Below are positions 1 to 10,945 of a DNA stretch of 33,807 nt, one piece after another (within the stretch, counting starts at the first letter, position 1; each line of letters starts with the position of its first letter). The stretch covers positions 103,324-137,130 of the forward strand of contig CAJJDN010000190.1 in the NCBI GenBank assembly GCA_905182985.1, written 5' to 3'. This DNA comes from Paramecium sonneborni. Lineage: Eukaryota > Ciliophora > Oligohymenophorea > Peniculida > Parameciidae. The notes beneath the pieces are model-generated. The model was not told the origin of the DNA. It saw only the letters and a list, made by a program, of their open reading frames with translations, and ran no database searches. A program made the translations under genes and the position numbers.

Positions 1-804
1 CCTAAGAACAGACTTAGCAATTGCTTGGGCATTCTAATTTAAATGATTTATATTACCAACGCATTATCCATTTAATAATTCATAACCTGCCATACATCCA
101 GTAAATGAGTATTCAGATTAGTTCTCTTAACATACTTTATGGCCTGTTTAACATTCTTTGAATAACCATTTGATATACTTAATGTGCATTTTTAATCAGT
201 ATCATTTAAAGGAGATTAACCATCTATGCAGGTAGCACAAAATGAATTGGTAGCATCACAAGTTTTACAATACTGACCACATTCTTTAGAATAAATGAAT
301 GTTAATACATGGAGCTGATGGAGAAGTAGCACAATTTTAACCATAATTGTATCCACTACAATATATACATTTGTAAATTCCAGAATATTTTTATCCAATT
401 AAACAACCATTGTTATATAATGAGGATTTTGCTTCAGTTGTAAAGATTAGATTTCCATTTTGATCATATGAATATATCATTACATATGGCCACCATCCTA
501 AAAGTAAATGAGTATCACGATTCCCGTATAAAACATATCCTTATATTTATGGATGACACATGACTTCTTTTTCACCAATTATAACCTATCTAAGGGCTGT
601 TGTTCCACCGCATTCTCTTGGAACACCTTAAAATAGTCTAAATAAATAACCTGCGCACATATGAGGATGAATGCCTGGCCAGTATTAGTGAGAACTTGGA
701 CAAGACCTTTAAAAAATTTCTTTGTTAAATTAGGTTTAAAATGATCGAAAACATAAACACACTTAGAACAGCCTTATTATTATGAGTCCATAGATGATGT
801 TCAT
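1..804 (-). CDS. Secreted Cys-rich (growth-factor-receptor-like) protein, 3' end outside window
   Basis: I read this with the ciliate code from an ATG at 804 down to the window edge, so the C-terminus is missing. The first 18 or so residues (MNIIYGLIIIRLFQVCLC) look like a signal peptide. A region of about 150 residues with aromatic and Gly-rich stretches follows (WPGIHPHMCAGYLF, LLLGWWPYVMIYSYD). Then come Cys repeats of the furin-like/GFR type (CGQYCKTCD, FCATCIDG, CQTGHKVCQE, GCMAGYELLNGQC). Two introns are needed to keep the Cys repeats in frame: 284-308 (25 nt) and 156-178 (23 nt). Secreted or surface Cys-rich proteins of this kind are abundant in ciliates. Export is an inference from the signal peptide, the N-terminal domain is not recognised, and the specific function is unknown. 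Confidence 0.75.
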
Positions 805-2037
805 TATCTTGCCAATTTTAATGTTTTTATTATTGATTTTTGAAAATAATGAAGATTATACTTTTTTATCTAAATCATTATATCGTATAATACATTATAA
901 TTATATTGCCTTTAAATTAAGCTACTCATAATATTGGTCGCAAATTAATCAAATTTGACAAATTTCTACTATGGCTTTCATTTAATAATCAATGATTACA
1001 ATTATTTAATGAGTTTTATCATTTTTATGCCATAGTCTTCCTTTTGGTTCTGTTTTGAAATAACAACTTTTCAGAAATTATCAAATGAATAACTAACTTA
1101 AAGAAATAATTAAAATTGATGAAACAGTTTTTATGATAATGTTAAAATTAATTCTTAAAATTAAGTTAATTAATCCAATTTTTATGTATAAAATTTCATA
1201 TGATATTTCTCAGTATTAAAAGAAGCTTAGACAAAAAATGAGATTTTTAAATTAATAATTTTTACAATAAAAATTTATAGAACCTTTCATTTTAAAAAGA
1301 CTTTATAAGAACAAAAGTTGAATTATTAACTTTGATTTAATAATAAGTTGAGGATATACTTTAATTTATTGACCAAATTAATACTTTTGCTTTTTTCAAA
1401 CATTATGTTTATATTTTCGAATTAAGTGCATCAATAATTTCAGCCATTACGAAAGCATCATATCAGCCATAATAATGATGCAAGATAAATTATTAATCAT
1501 TAAGCAAGATTCTTTTTATTTGAAAATAAAAAAATTCTAATAAGTGAGATAAACTTTAACAAAAGATCATTCATAAAAATTTTAACCAATTTAATTTAAT
1601 ATTTTTTTTTATGAAATGGTTTTAAGCTTTTAATATCAATTTTAATGATGATTTAATTAATAGAAGTTTTATGTTTTAAAAAAATATTTCAAACTTTATT
1701 GCTGATAGAGGCTTGCTCCTTCTTGATATTAAACAATAAATTAAGAAAATGAATTTCCATTTGCATATCAAATAATAAAAATTTACAATTATTTTAATCA
1801 AATTGGATAATTCTTTTATCTAAAATCTACATTAAGAAATTTAGAAGTGTGAAATAAAACCATTATTTCTAAACGATTGAGAAGAAATCTTAATAGTAAA
1901 TAATTTAATACTAAATGAAAAACACCTTACCCTCAATGCTTAAATCTTTAATAAGGTATTTAAAATTTAGAGCATGAATAAGGAAAAAATCCTTAAGGTA
2001 AAAATAATCTCAAAATTTTATTGATTAATGTTTATAA
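805..2037. other. AT-rich intergenic stretch
   Basis: Very AT-rich DNA between the divergent Cys-rich gene and the small + strand gene. On both strands I see only short frames broken by TGA, and none has coding-like composition. Upstream regulatory sites of both neighbours probably lie here, but I cannot point to a specific motif. Confidence 0.5.
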
Positions 2038-2487
2038 ATGTTTATTCTATAATTATAATAAGGAAGCTCTGAAATAAATCCTAAAAAGAAAGTTACTTTA
2101 GCACCATTAAAGAGTAAAAGATGTAATGGAGACCCTCAATATCAAATAAAATAAAAAATGATAGAAGAAATTAGAAAGAAGAAATAATAACGTGTAAATG
2201 AATTCAATGATTTATAAAATATCCATTCGATACAATATACAGAGAGATATGTAAGATAATATTACAAATTTGATGAAAAGAAATCAAAATTAAAACAAAA
2301 AGCTTTATCTTGTTCAAATAATAAATGTTCATTTATGTCAATAAGTAAAGTGGTTGATTTACCATCAATAATAGATTGGAAAAGAGAGAATAAGTTAATT
2401 ACACCTGAATGTTCAGATAATGGAGATTTTACAAGGTATGTGAGAAAGCAAATAATAAAAAATGGTTAAAAATCATTTGATTAATGA
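2038..2487 (+). CDS. Small basic hypothetical protein (149 aa)
   Basis: Single-exon frame under the ciliate code, from ATG 2038 to TGA 2485-2487. The product is Lys/Gln-rich and basic at first (NPKKKVTLAPLKSKRC, KMIEEIRKKKQQRVNEF). A more mixed C-terminal part follows (VVDLPSIIDWKRENKLITPE) and the end is NGQKSFDQ. I do not recognise a domain. The start is uncertain: the frame is open back to a TGA at 1975-1977, and an upstream exon is possible. The AND-1/Ctf4 gene begins 103 bp downstream on the same strand. Composition with E, D and P residues argues for a real gene over chance. Confidence 0.5.
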
Positions 2488-2590
2488 TTAAATATGTATT
2501 TATTACTATAAAGAATAGTATAAACTAATTTTGATATATTTTTAAGATAAATAATTGATTTTAATTTAAAAATATTTCAACTATTTTTAT

Positions 2591-5291
2591 ATGCTAAGTG
2601 TGAAAGAGTTCAAGAGTACTCCAATAACAGAGACAAAAGGATAATGTGGTTTTGATATTAGTGGGAATAGAGCATTATTAACATGGAATTAAAGCTTGAT
2701 TGAGTATGATTTAATTGAGCACAAAAAAACCGCGGAAACTGTGCTTGAGTCAAATATGTTGTCTTTAGCAATTCACCCATTAAATTAATAGGTTTTCGCA
2801 ATAGGAGAGATGAGAGTAGATACATATGATGATATATAAATGACAGCTCCATCTCTAATTGTGACATTAACAGGAAAGGTGATTTAGATTAAATATAATA
2901 ATAATGGTAAAATAATGGGGATTGCATCTGAAGAGAATTCATTAATATTGAGTAGGGATAATAAGATATCAAGATGTAAACCTGGACATGATGGAATGAT
3001 ATTAAGTTGTTCATTTGATCCAAGAGATAGATTGGTATGTAGTATTGGTTGCGATGGTTGTTTAATAGTGTATTAATTATCATAAATACCATAATTATTG
3101 TAGAGATACACAATTAGTAAATAATTATCTCCAGATACTTTCCAAAAGTTGTAATCAGATTTTCATCCCTCAGGTAACTCATTTTGGATTGCTGGAAAGA
3201 TAAATGCACAATATATAATTACAGAGGATGAACCCTAAGATTTATAACAATAATATTAGATTCTGCATAAGAGTGAGATATGTATAATAAAATGGATGAA
3301 AGAGAATTGTGTAGGATCATGTTCATTAGATGGTGAAATTAAATTATGGCATTTTAAATCATTTACTGATTTATCATTGCATTGGTAATTTAATATTCAA
3401 TGCACACCATTGTATATGATAATGATTTAAAAGTTATTATATTTATTTGATAGTAATGGAAATTTAATAGAAACAAGTTTAGATCCACCATTAACAGATT
3501 ATGAGAGAATTTATAAAGATAAAAATAGTGCTTTACAAGATTTATTAAATTAGAAAGCAAAGAAGAACAATAATTAAGCAATCGAAGAAGAATTGATGGA
3601 TGAATAGGAGATTATGGAAAATAAGGATGGATTGGATAATAATGTAAATGCAAAATAGAAATAATAAAAATAATAAGTAATGGATTCTGGAATGTAAGAT
3701 ATTCTAAGACCAGGTGAAACATTATTATCTAGAGGAAGATAATATTTATGTTATAATACAGTTGGAACAATTATATTGTGTAAGAATACAAATATGATTG
3801 AATTTGAATTCTTTGATTCAACATTTTATAAGAAATTTAAAATAAGTAATTAATAAAGATATGCAATCGGTACATTGAATTATAGAGGATGTGTATTGGC
3901 ATCAAAAGGACCGAACGATTTAGATGAATAAGGTTATTTAGTAGGAGATGGAAAATCTATAGTGTTTTTCTAATAATTTATAGGGGATGTAGATGATTTT
4001 GAATTTTCATTACCAGATGAAGAAGGAGCTGAACTTGTTACAATTGGAAATGATTGGTTTGCCATAATGAGTGATCATGGAATTTGTAGAGTGGTTTCAT
4101 TTTGTGGTTTGTAACTCTTAGAATTTAATACAAATAGACCTGTTGTGTCTATGTGTGCATATGAACATTTATTATGTTTGGTTTGTCATGATTCATCTCC
4201 AATGTTAAATCAATAAGTTTTGAAATGTAGAGTATATGATATTGATTTACAAAAATTAATTGAAGAATTTGATATATTCCTTACTCCATTTTCATCACTT
4301 TCATGGATTGGTTATTCTGATGAAGGATTGTTGACAATCTAAGATACAAAAGGAGTGATTAGAATTTATTAGTAAAGTAGATGGATTGAAGTCTATCATA
4401 ATTAAAGAGTTTGGCTTTATGGTATACAAGATTATAAGTTATGTTTGTTAAAAACAGAATAACCACTGGCATCAATGAAATAGGAAATGATTTAATAGAA
4501 TTTTGAATAACCTTTTTTAACTTCATTTTAGGATGAAAAGTTAGTTACAAATTATAAACAATTTCTTAATTAATTGATTATATTGAATCATGAATTATAT
4601 AGATGGAATGAATTTGGCAAATATTATTATGCTCGAAACGATGATAAATAAAATGATATTCTTGTAAGATACACATAAAATTTATATGATTCTACCAAAA
4701 TTGAAGATACGTAAAAATTGTTAAGAAAACTCAGAGTTGAATTGTTTAAGTAGATTTTAAATGAATCAAAAGACAAAGCTATTGAATTCTTTAAGTGTCA
4801 CATTAAAGATGAATATGATATGAATTCTATTATCAGTTTATTAGAATTATAGAAGGAAAAATAGACATCAAATAAGGAAATTTTAAAATTGTTAAATCAA
4901 ATTAAATTATTATAGAGGGTAATAAATATCATTAATATTATTGTAGTAATAAATAATCAAATAGTAATAGAAGTTTGGTATTGACAAAAGACCTTCGTCT
5001 CCAAAGAGATAAGGATTTGGATTATAGAAATAAAATGATTAAGTGAATTTGAATTAAATAAAATCAATTTTAGAACATAAAGAACACTAATAATAATAAT
5101 AATAACAATAATAACAATAATAATAATAATACTAAACTTAATCATAAAGAATTGAAAGTTAATAAGAAGATGAAGATTTTAATCCATTTGCAAAATCAGC
5201 AAATAAAAAATAAAGTAGTATCTTTGATATAGGAGAGAAGAGAAAACCAACACAGACATTTGGAACATAAAATATAAAAAAAAAGAATTGA
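2591..5291 (+). CDS. AND-1/Ctf4/WDHD1-like replisome adaptor
   Basis: The product of 890 aa begins MLSVKEFKSTPITETKGQCG. Residues 1-300 or so read as a WD40 propeller (for example RCKPGHDGMILSCSFDPRDR, GSCSLDGEIKLWHFKS). A Gln/Asp-rich linker follows. The middle region is the SepB-type domain typical of the family (GDVDDFEFSLPDEEGAELV, NDWFAIMSDHGICRVVSFCG, SWIGYSDEGLLTI). Family knowledge: Ctf4/AND-1 forms a nuclear trimer linking CMG helicase to DNA polymerase alpha-primase and other factors. Length fits fungal Ctf4 (around 930 aa); the HMG box of animal WDHD1 is not seen. One 28-nt intron, 4919-4946, is needed to reach the C-terminal tail (EDEDFNPFAKSANKK, then SIFDIGEKRKPTQTFGTQ). The tail carries a 14-residue Gln run encoded mostly by TAA. 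The next gene starts 23 bp downstream. Confidence 0.9.
5088..5129 (+). repeat. (TAA/CAA)14 polyglutamine tract in the AND-1-like gene
   Basis: Fourteen consecutive glutamine codons, twelve TAA and two CAA, between the second exon's basic segment and the conserved acidic end of the AND-1/Ctf4-like protein. Under the standard code this would be a string of stop codons. As a trinucleotide repeat it may vary in length between alleles. Confidence 0.85.
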
Positions 5292-5314
5292 TTATATTTA
5301 ATATATTTATATTG

Positions 5315-6754
5315 ATGAGTCGAAATCAATCGCCAAGGAGATTCTAAAATGTGTTAGATAAGTGGCATTATAGTAAGTGTTCAGAAATAAAGATTCACTT
5401 CTATGTTAAGAATCTCTATATGGGTAATCAGACAGAAGATTAATTTTTGTGTTTTGTGAAAGAACGAGTATAGAAGGCGGTAAGATGATAATGATGAATA
5501 AGGGTCCTTGTGAAGTGATTCAAATAACAGACAAGAATTAGAATGAAAGAACAATTGATATAGCAATAGGTATGCGATATGATAATGATGCTAAATTGAT
5601 ATATATTGGAAAGAAACATATCAATTTAGTATCAAAACATCAAAGTGAAAAGAAAATAATTCCAATGATTAGTGAAATATTTTTGATGATGTTAAGGGTA
5701 GTGAATGATATATTATAGGGTGTTAGGAGAAGGGAGAAGTTGACAAATAAGCATTGGAAGAAAAATTAAGATAATAAAGATTTGGAGAAAAAAAAAGAGA
5801 TAGATCAAGTAGTTAAGAATCTTCAAAATCTGAGGGTCCTGAGAAGAAGAAGAATCCTAATGCGATAGTCTTAAATTTATAAGTTATTCCATAATAGAAA
5901 AACATTGTTCTTCCTATTGTGGATATTCAACCTGTTTAAATAACAAGTAATGAATTTATGTATAAATATGTTATAGTTCCCAAGGAAAGTTTTTATATCT
6001 TTGGAATTCCTTAAGAATTCACTTTACAAGAATGTTTGATGGATATTAAAAATAGATTCAATTTATAGTAATTACCAGATGGAATATTTAAGAGTGAAAA
6101 ATAGTAAGATCATATTTTTGAATATTTGGAAGTGCAATTGGAAATGTAATGGAAGAATTAGTTATAAAAAATTAAGAATGTACCCTGTCTTATATGTTAA
6201 AAGAAAAAGAAGACTGATACATTCTCAGACATACTTAAACAATATTAATTATTCATAAAAACATAACATCCAATCAACACAAATAAATTATTGTCAATCT
6301 TTCAATAATATGGTGATATTATTGGATTGTATGAATTGTTAGTTAAGTAAATTCACTTTCACTATTTATAGTCAGGAGGAATCCTCCAATTCTCATTGTA
6401 TTGTCTATACATCTGATTAATTCATTAAACGTTTGAAACCTCCAGGTTAAATTGAAATACCTGAAGAAAAGACTATTTGTGAATACAGAATACCTGAATA
6501 AAATTTTGTTTCTTTTTAAAGAATTCCCTACAAAAATACCTTACATGCCTAAATTGCAAGGGATTCTAGTAGTTCTAGTAGTAGTAGTTCATCATCATCA
6601 GTAATCATTTTATTATCATTTATAGTCATCACGGAGTAGAAGTGATAGCAATCCAAGAAAAAAAAAATAATACAGTATATACTATTATTATAAATATAAT
6701 TTTAGATAACAATCGTAAAAGATAGAACTACAGAAGAAATAATAATTATTATGA
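5315..6754 (+). CDS. Hypothetical protein with Ser/RS-rich tail (445 aa)
   Basis: Starts MSRNQSPRRFQNVLDKWHYS, 23 bp after the upstream stop. Four introns restore one frame: 5480-5502 (23 nt), 5698-5726 (29 nt), 6347-6371 (25 nt) and 6601-6625 (25 nt); the spliced length is an exact multiple of three. Order: a globular N-terminal part, a charged segment (EEKLRQQRFGEKKRDRSSSQ), a hydrophobic/charged middle (VIVPKESFYIFGIPQEFTLQ), then a segment with some RRM flavour (SIFQQYGDIIGLYELLVNQ ... HCIVYTSDQFIKRLKPPG), a run of Ser and an RS-like end (SSRSRSDSNPRKKK). I do not recognise a family. The RS-like ends suggest an RNA-processing role, which is only inference; the RRM reading is weak because the RNP motifs are not clear. 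Confidence 0.7.
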
Positions 6755-6825
6755 CAATTGAGATGAGTTTAAATATATTAAATATATTGATTTTATTTTA
6801 AGGTATAATAATTCATCATTATTCT

Positions 6826-7356
6826 TCATTTCTTTTATTATTATTATTGCTATTAAATTTATTACACTTGCAACACTCGTTTCTATAATTCAATATTCAA
6901 TTTATCCATGAATTATTTTTTCTAATTAATTATATTGCTAAGTTTATCTTGAGACTCTTTCAATAATTGCAATTTTCTATCACAAAATTATGATCCTTAT
7001 TCAGTATTACGCTCAACAAAATATCCTGTTCCATAATCTATCATAACTGATTATGGATTAATCAATCTTCCTCATTATGGTATTTAATTTGTACCTGGTA
7101 CATAGAGTGAGGCAGTAATGGGCACTAAGAGATCATTATTTTTAGGGGTTTGATCTAATTTTTTTAAGATGATTTTGCTTTCTTCATATTTAGAATTAGC
7201 AATTCTGAATTAGGATAACGATTAAGTGAGTTATTAGACTTCCTAATAAATAGGATAATGTAAAACCTCTTCTAGTTGCTTTTTAATCTACAACAATTAT
7301 TGAGGAGTCAATTTATCAAGTGGGATAGCTTTTTGTTCTTCTTGTTATTGGCTCAT
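6826..7356 (-). CDS. Prefoldin subunit 5
   Basis: Product of 160 aa. Key matches to prefoldin 5 (alpha-type) are IKKQLEEEVQQLTQSLSQF in the first helix, NNDLLVPITASLYVPGRL in the beta hairpin region, then VMIDYGTGYFVER and a C-terminal coiled coil (ESQDKLSNIINQKKQFMDK) ending in a Gln run and KK. Prefoldin is a hexameric cytosolic co-chaperone that delivers unfolded actin and tubulin to the CCT chaperonin; family length is about 150 aa. Two 24-nt introns are placed at 7243-7266 and 7071-7094. The first is a multiple of three with no in-frame TGA, so only protein similarity reveals it. The second ends in GAG and carries an in-frame TGA. The start codon is 24 bp from the divergent BMS1 start. 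Confidence 0.93.
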
Positions 7357-7380
7357 CACAATTTAAATATATAAATTTTA
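7357..7380. promoter_or_regulatory. 24-bp divergent intergenic gap (prefoldin 5 / BMS1)
   Basis: Only 24 bp separate the two divergent start codons, both of which are supported by strong protein similarity. Both 5' UTRs and any core promoter elements must either fit here or overlap the partner's coding region. No TATA-like or other motif can be assigned beyond general AT richness. Confidence 0.6.
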
Positions 7381-10191
7381 ATGTCTGATTCCGAAGAAGA
7401 ATAAGTGAAACAAGCTCCGATAATAAAGCCTCATTAAAAATAACAAAAGGACTTTTATGCTGAATAATTATAAGCTAATGAAGAGGCAGATTCATAAGCC
7501 CCTTTGTTAGTAGTAGTTTAAGGACCAAAAGGGAGTGGGAAGACAACATTAATAAAATCTTTAGTCAAACATTATACTGGATAGAAGATAAAAAAATTAG
7601 TAGGTCCAGTAACAGTTCGTTCAAACAAATAACATAGAGTGACATTTATTGAATGTCCAAGTGATATCAATGCAATGAGTGATTTAAGTAAAGTGGCTGA
7701 TTTAGCATTAATAATGATTGATGCTAGTATAGGGTTTGAAATGGAAACATTTGAGTATTTAAGTTTGCTAAATAATCATGGTTTTCCAAATGTAATGGGT
7801 GTATTGACACATATAGATTTCTTTAAAGATAATAAACAATTAAGAAAGACAAGAAAGAAGTACAAGAAGAGATTTGAATATGAAACAGGTGGAAATTATA
7901 AATTGTTCTATTTGTAAGCATTAAAGAACGAATACTATTTGAAATAGGATATTCATAATTTAGCAAGGTTTATTTCGATAATAAAGATTGCACCAGTGAG
8001 ATGGAAAACAGAACATCCATTTGTTTTAGCAGATCGTTATGAGTAAGGTAAGGATAATACTACAACATTTTATGGATATGTAAGAGGATGTACATATAGA
8101 TTAAATGATAGAATTCATTTTGTAGGTTAAGGAGATTACTATATAGAAAGTTTTGAAGAGGTATTAGATCCTGTTGAAATTATTACTACATAAAAGAAAC
8201 ATAGATCATTGAAAGATACTGAAAAATTAGTTTATGCTCCTATGTCAAGTATTGGTGCTTTAACAATTGATGCTACAGCAGGATATATTACAATTCCATA
8301 ACCAATATTCACAGAAAAGAATAAATTTGTTAATCAGGAAGAAGAGGATGAGGAAGAAGTAGAAGAGGAAGAAGAATAAGAATTACCAGAAGGAGTAAAA
8401 ATGGTTAGAGAATTATAATAAATGACTGAAGGAATTGATAAATAATTAGAGGAAGAAGAAGATGTTTAATTATTGGAAGGTTTTGAATTAGAATAAGAAT
8501 AACCTATAAAAAATAAAAATAATTAATAATAGATTTAATAATAAAGAGAATTAGTTAGATTAAAGAATAGAGTCAATATTAAAATTGAGAATGGAACTGT
8601 TTTACCTATTTCAGATACATTGTTAGCTACTGATCTACATGAATTAATCTATTAAAATAAAAATGGTATTAATGAATTTGATAGTGTAAGATACATACCA
8701 AAAGTTTAAGAAAGAGATTCATATAAAGAAATTAAAGAATTATTTGTAACAGGGTTTTATGGATAATCTGATGTTGTGGATTTAGAATATTTATAAAAAT
8801 AAATTGAAGAAGAAGAATAAGAAGAGAAATAAGAAGAATAATAAGAATAAGAAAAATAAGATTAAGAGGATAAACAAAATTAAAATTAAAAGGAGAAATA
8901 AAATAGATAATAACTTGTAAATTAATTAACATAATCTAATCTTGGATTGTATAAAAAAGGAACATATGTTAAAATTGTTATTAAAGATTTTTCTTAATAA
9001 ATTAGAGATGATTATCCAATGATACTTGCAAGATCTGAAGTGGGAGAGGATAATTTAGGATTCATTAAAGTAATACTTATATTAAAATAATTAGATACGA
9101 ATAAAAAAACATAGATGGCATAGTAATATCTTAAAATCAAATGATCCAATCATCATTTCCTTAGGATGGAGAAGATTTTAAACAATTCCTATATATTGTG
9201 TTCAAGATCCTAATGATAGATTACGTTTCATTAAGTATACACCAGAATATGATTATTGTTATGCTATTTTTTATGGCAATTTTGCACCATAAGGAACTGG
9301 ACTTGTTTGTACTTAATCATTAAGCAATAAGTTGGTATTAATTTTAATTTATATTAAATTAGTCTAAATTTAGAATAGCTGCTACTGGTATAGTTTTAGA
9401 AATGAATCATTAATTTGATGTAATGAAAAAGTTAAAGTTAGTAGGAGAACCTTTTAAAGTTATTAAAAATACTGCTTTTATAAAAGGAATGTTTAATTCT
9501 TCTCTTGAAGTGGCTAAATTTTAAGGTGGATTAATTAAAACTGTATCTGGTTTAAGAGGACATATAAAGAAACCAAGCAAATTAGGTCCTGATGGTAGTT
9601 TTAGAGCAACTTTTGAAGACAAGATTTAAATGAGTGATTTAGTATTTTGTAGAACATGGGTTAGAATGCATTTAGAAAGATTTTATAGACTTATTACAAG
9701 TGATGTTAAATTAATGAAAACAATGTGGGAGTTAAGATAAGAAAGATAAATACCTTTAGAATTTAAAGCAGATTCTGCTTATTAAGATTAAGAAAGAGTT
9801 CCTGTTAAATTTGCTCCACTTAGAATACCTAATAATTTATAGTAGAATCTGCCTTTTGAAAGCAAAGAGAAAGTAAAGGAATTTAAATAAATAATAGGTG
9901 AAATCTTTATCATTTAGAGAGAAATTGAGATAATAGGTGGAAAAGAATTTACCTGTTAAGAGTAATATGACTGATAAGGAGAAAGAAGTTTATTCGTTAA
10001 TACAACGGTTAAATACTATAAAGAATGAGAAGGAAAAGAAAAGAGAAGAAAAAGATGTATAAAAATAGAAGATTAAAGATGCATAATTTAAAGGATAAAA
10101 ATAACATCTAGAAGAAGGGAAGAGAAAGTATAAACAATAAAAATAAAAGGAAAAATTTATAAAATAAGTTAAAAAATAATAATAGTAGTGA
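7381..10191 (+). CDS. BMS1-like ribosome-biogenesis GTPase
   Basis: Product of 910 aa starting [20 protein letters not shown]. The GTPase P-loop GPKGSGKTT is at residues 48-56, followed by [20 protein letters not shown] and the G4-like THIDFF near residue 143. Acidic Glu/Gln-rich linkers follow, then the strongly conserved C-terminal half ([76 protein letters not shown]) and a basic coiled tail. Three introns: 9070-9094 (25 nt), 9335-9362 (28 nt), 9873-9897 (25 nt). Family knowledge: BMS1 works in the nucleolar SSU processome with RCL1 during 18S rRNA maturation. It is shorter than yeast BMS1 (around 1180 aa), mainly in the linkers. The next + gene begins 32 bp after its stop. Confidence 0.95.
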
Positions 10192-10223
10192 TAAATAATG
10201 TGTATATTAAATATATAATAAAA

Positions 10224-10919
10224 ATGAAGTATGGTTCTCCTAAAATATCATCAAATACAATTGATGTCTTAGATGAAACATTGTCTCCTCAAAAATCTAC
10301 AAGACCTTATGGAAGAGAGAAAAGGAGTATTAGTAGTAAGATGAAAGATTTCACTTATGACAATTAATTGTTTGATAAGGTTGATAATAAGATAAGAGCT
10401 TATCTTTAAAAGAATTAGGTCAATTATGAAAAGACTCTAATTAAACTTTATAAGTTAGATTCTCTTAAAAGTGATAAAGCAAAACGATTGTTAGGAGAAC
10501 TCAATCAAACCAGACGGATATAATAATATAGTGCCGTTCGACAAACTAAATCTATGCAGAATTCTCATCCATCACTCTATAGAGAAAGAAATAATAGTCT
10601 CCCTTCTTCTAAACAAATGCAATTAGATCTTAAATAAATTTAATAGGAATTAAAAAAAATCAATCCTGATATCGAACATAAGGTATTAATGAATATATCA
10701 ATCTTTAAATTTAATCAATCAAACTGTGCTCGTCTAGAATAAGAAGAATGGGAAAGAGTTGCCTTTTAATAATACCCTTATAAAATCAGACCAAAAATGA
10801 CCAATTTCTAGTAAGAATTAGATCGATTAAACAGTTATTATTCGAGAAATGAAAATTCTTTGAATTAACTTATGCAAATCTAAAAAGATCTACTGCACTA
10901 CAAATTGCTTTAATAATGA
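10224..10919 (+). CDS. Hypothetical protein (231 aa)
   Basis: Intronless frame from ATG 10224 to TGA 10917-10919. It starts MKYGSPKISSNTIDVLDETL and is rich in Ser, Lys, Gln and Arg. Helical, coiled-coil-like segments include KQIQQELKKINPDIEHKVLM; a C-terminal part contains EQEEWERVAFQQYPYKIRPK. No recognised domain or membrane segment. The composition is clearly coding (balanced D, E, P, G), so I regard the gene as real. It lies 32 bp behind BMS1 on the same strand and converges on HIRA with a 26-bp gap, so the two 3' UTRs must be very short or overlap. Confidence 0.7.
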
Positions 10920-10945
10920 TATTTATCTATAATATTAATATATAC

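Noticed and set aside
4975..5005. Second intron in the AND-1 gene (GTATTG...CCAAAG)
   Set aside because: With the 28-nt intron alone the frame continues sensibly (KFGIDKRPSPKRQGFG); removing this piece as well breaks the frame.
4957..5145. Minus-strand frame rich in Ile/Val opposite the AND-1 tail
   Set aside because: It is the antisense shadow of the polyQ (TAA) tract in the AND-1/Ctf4-like gene.
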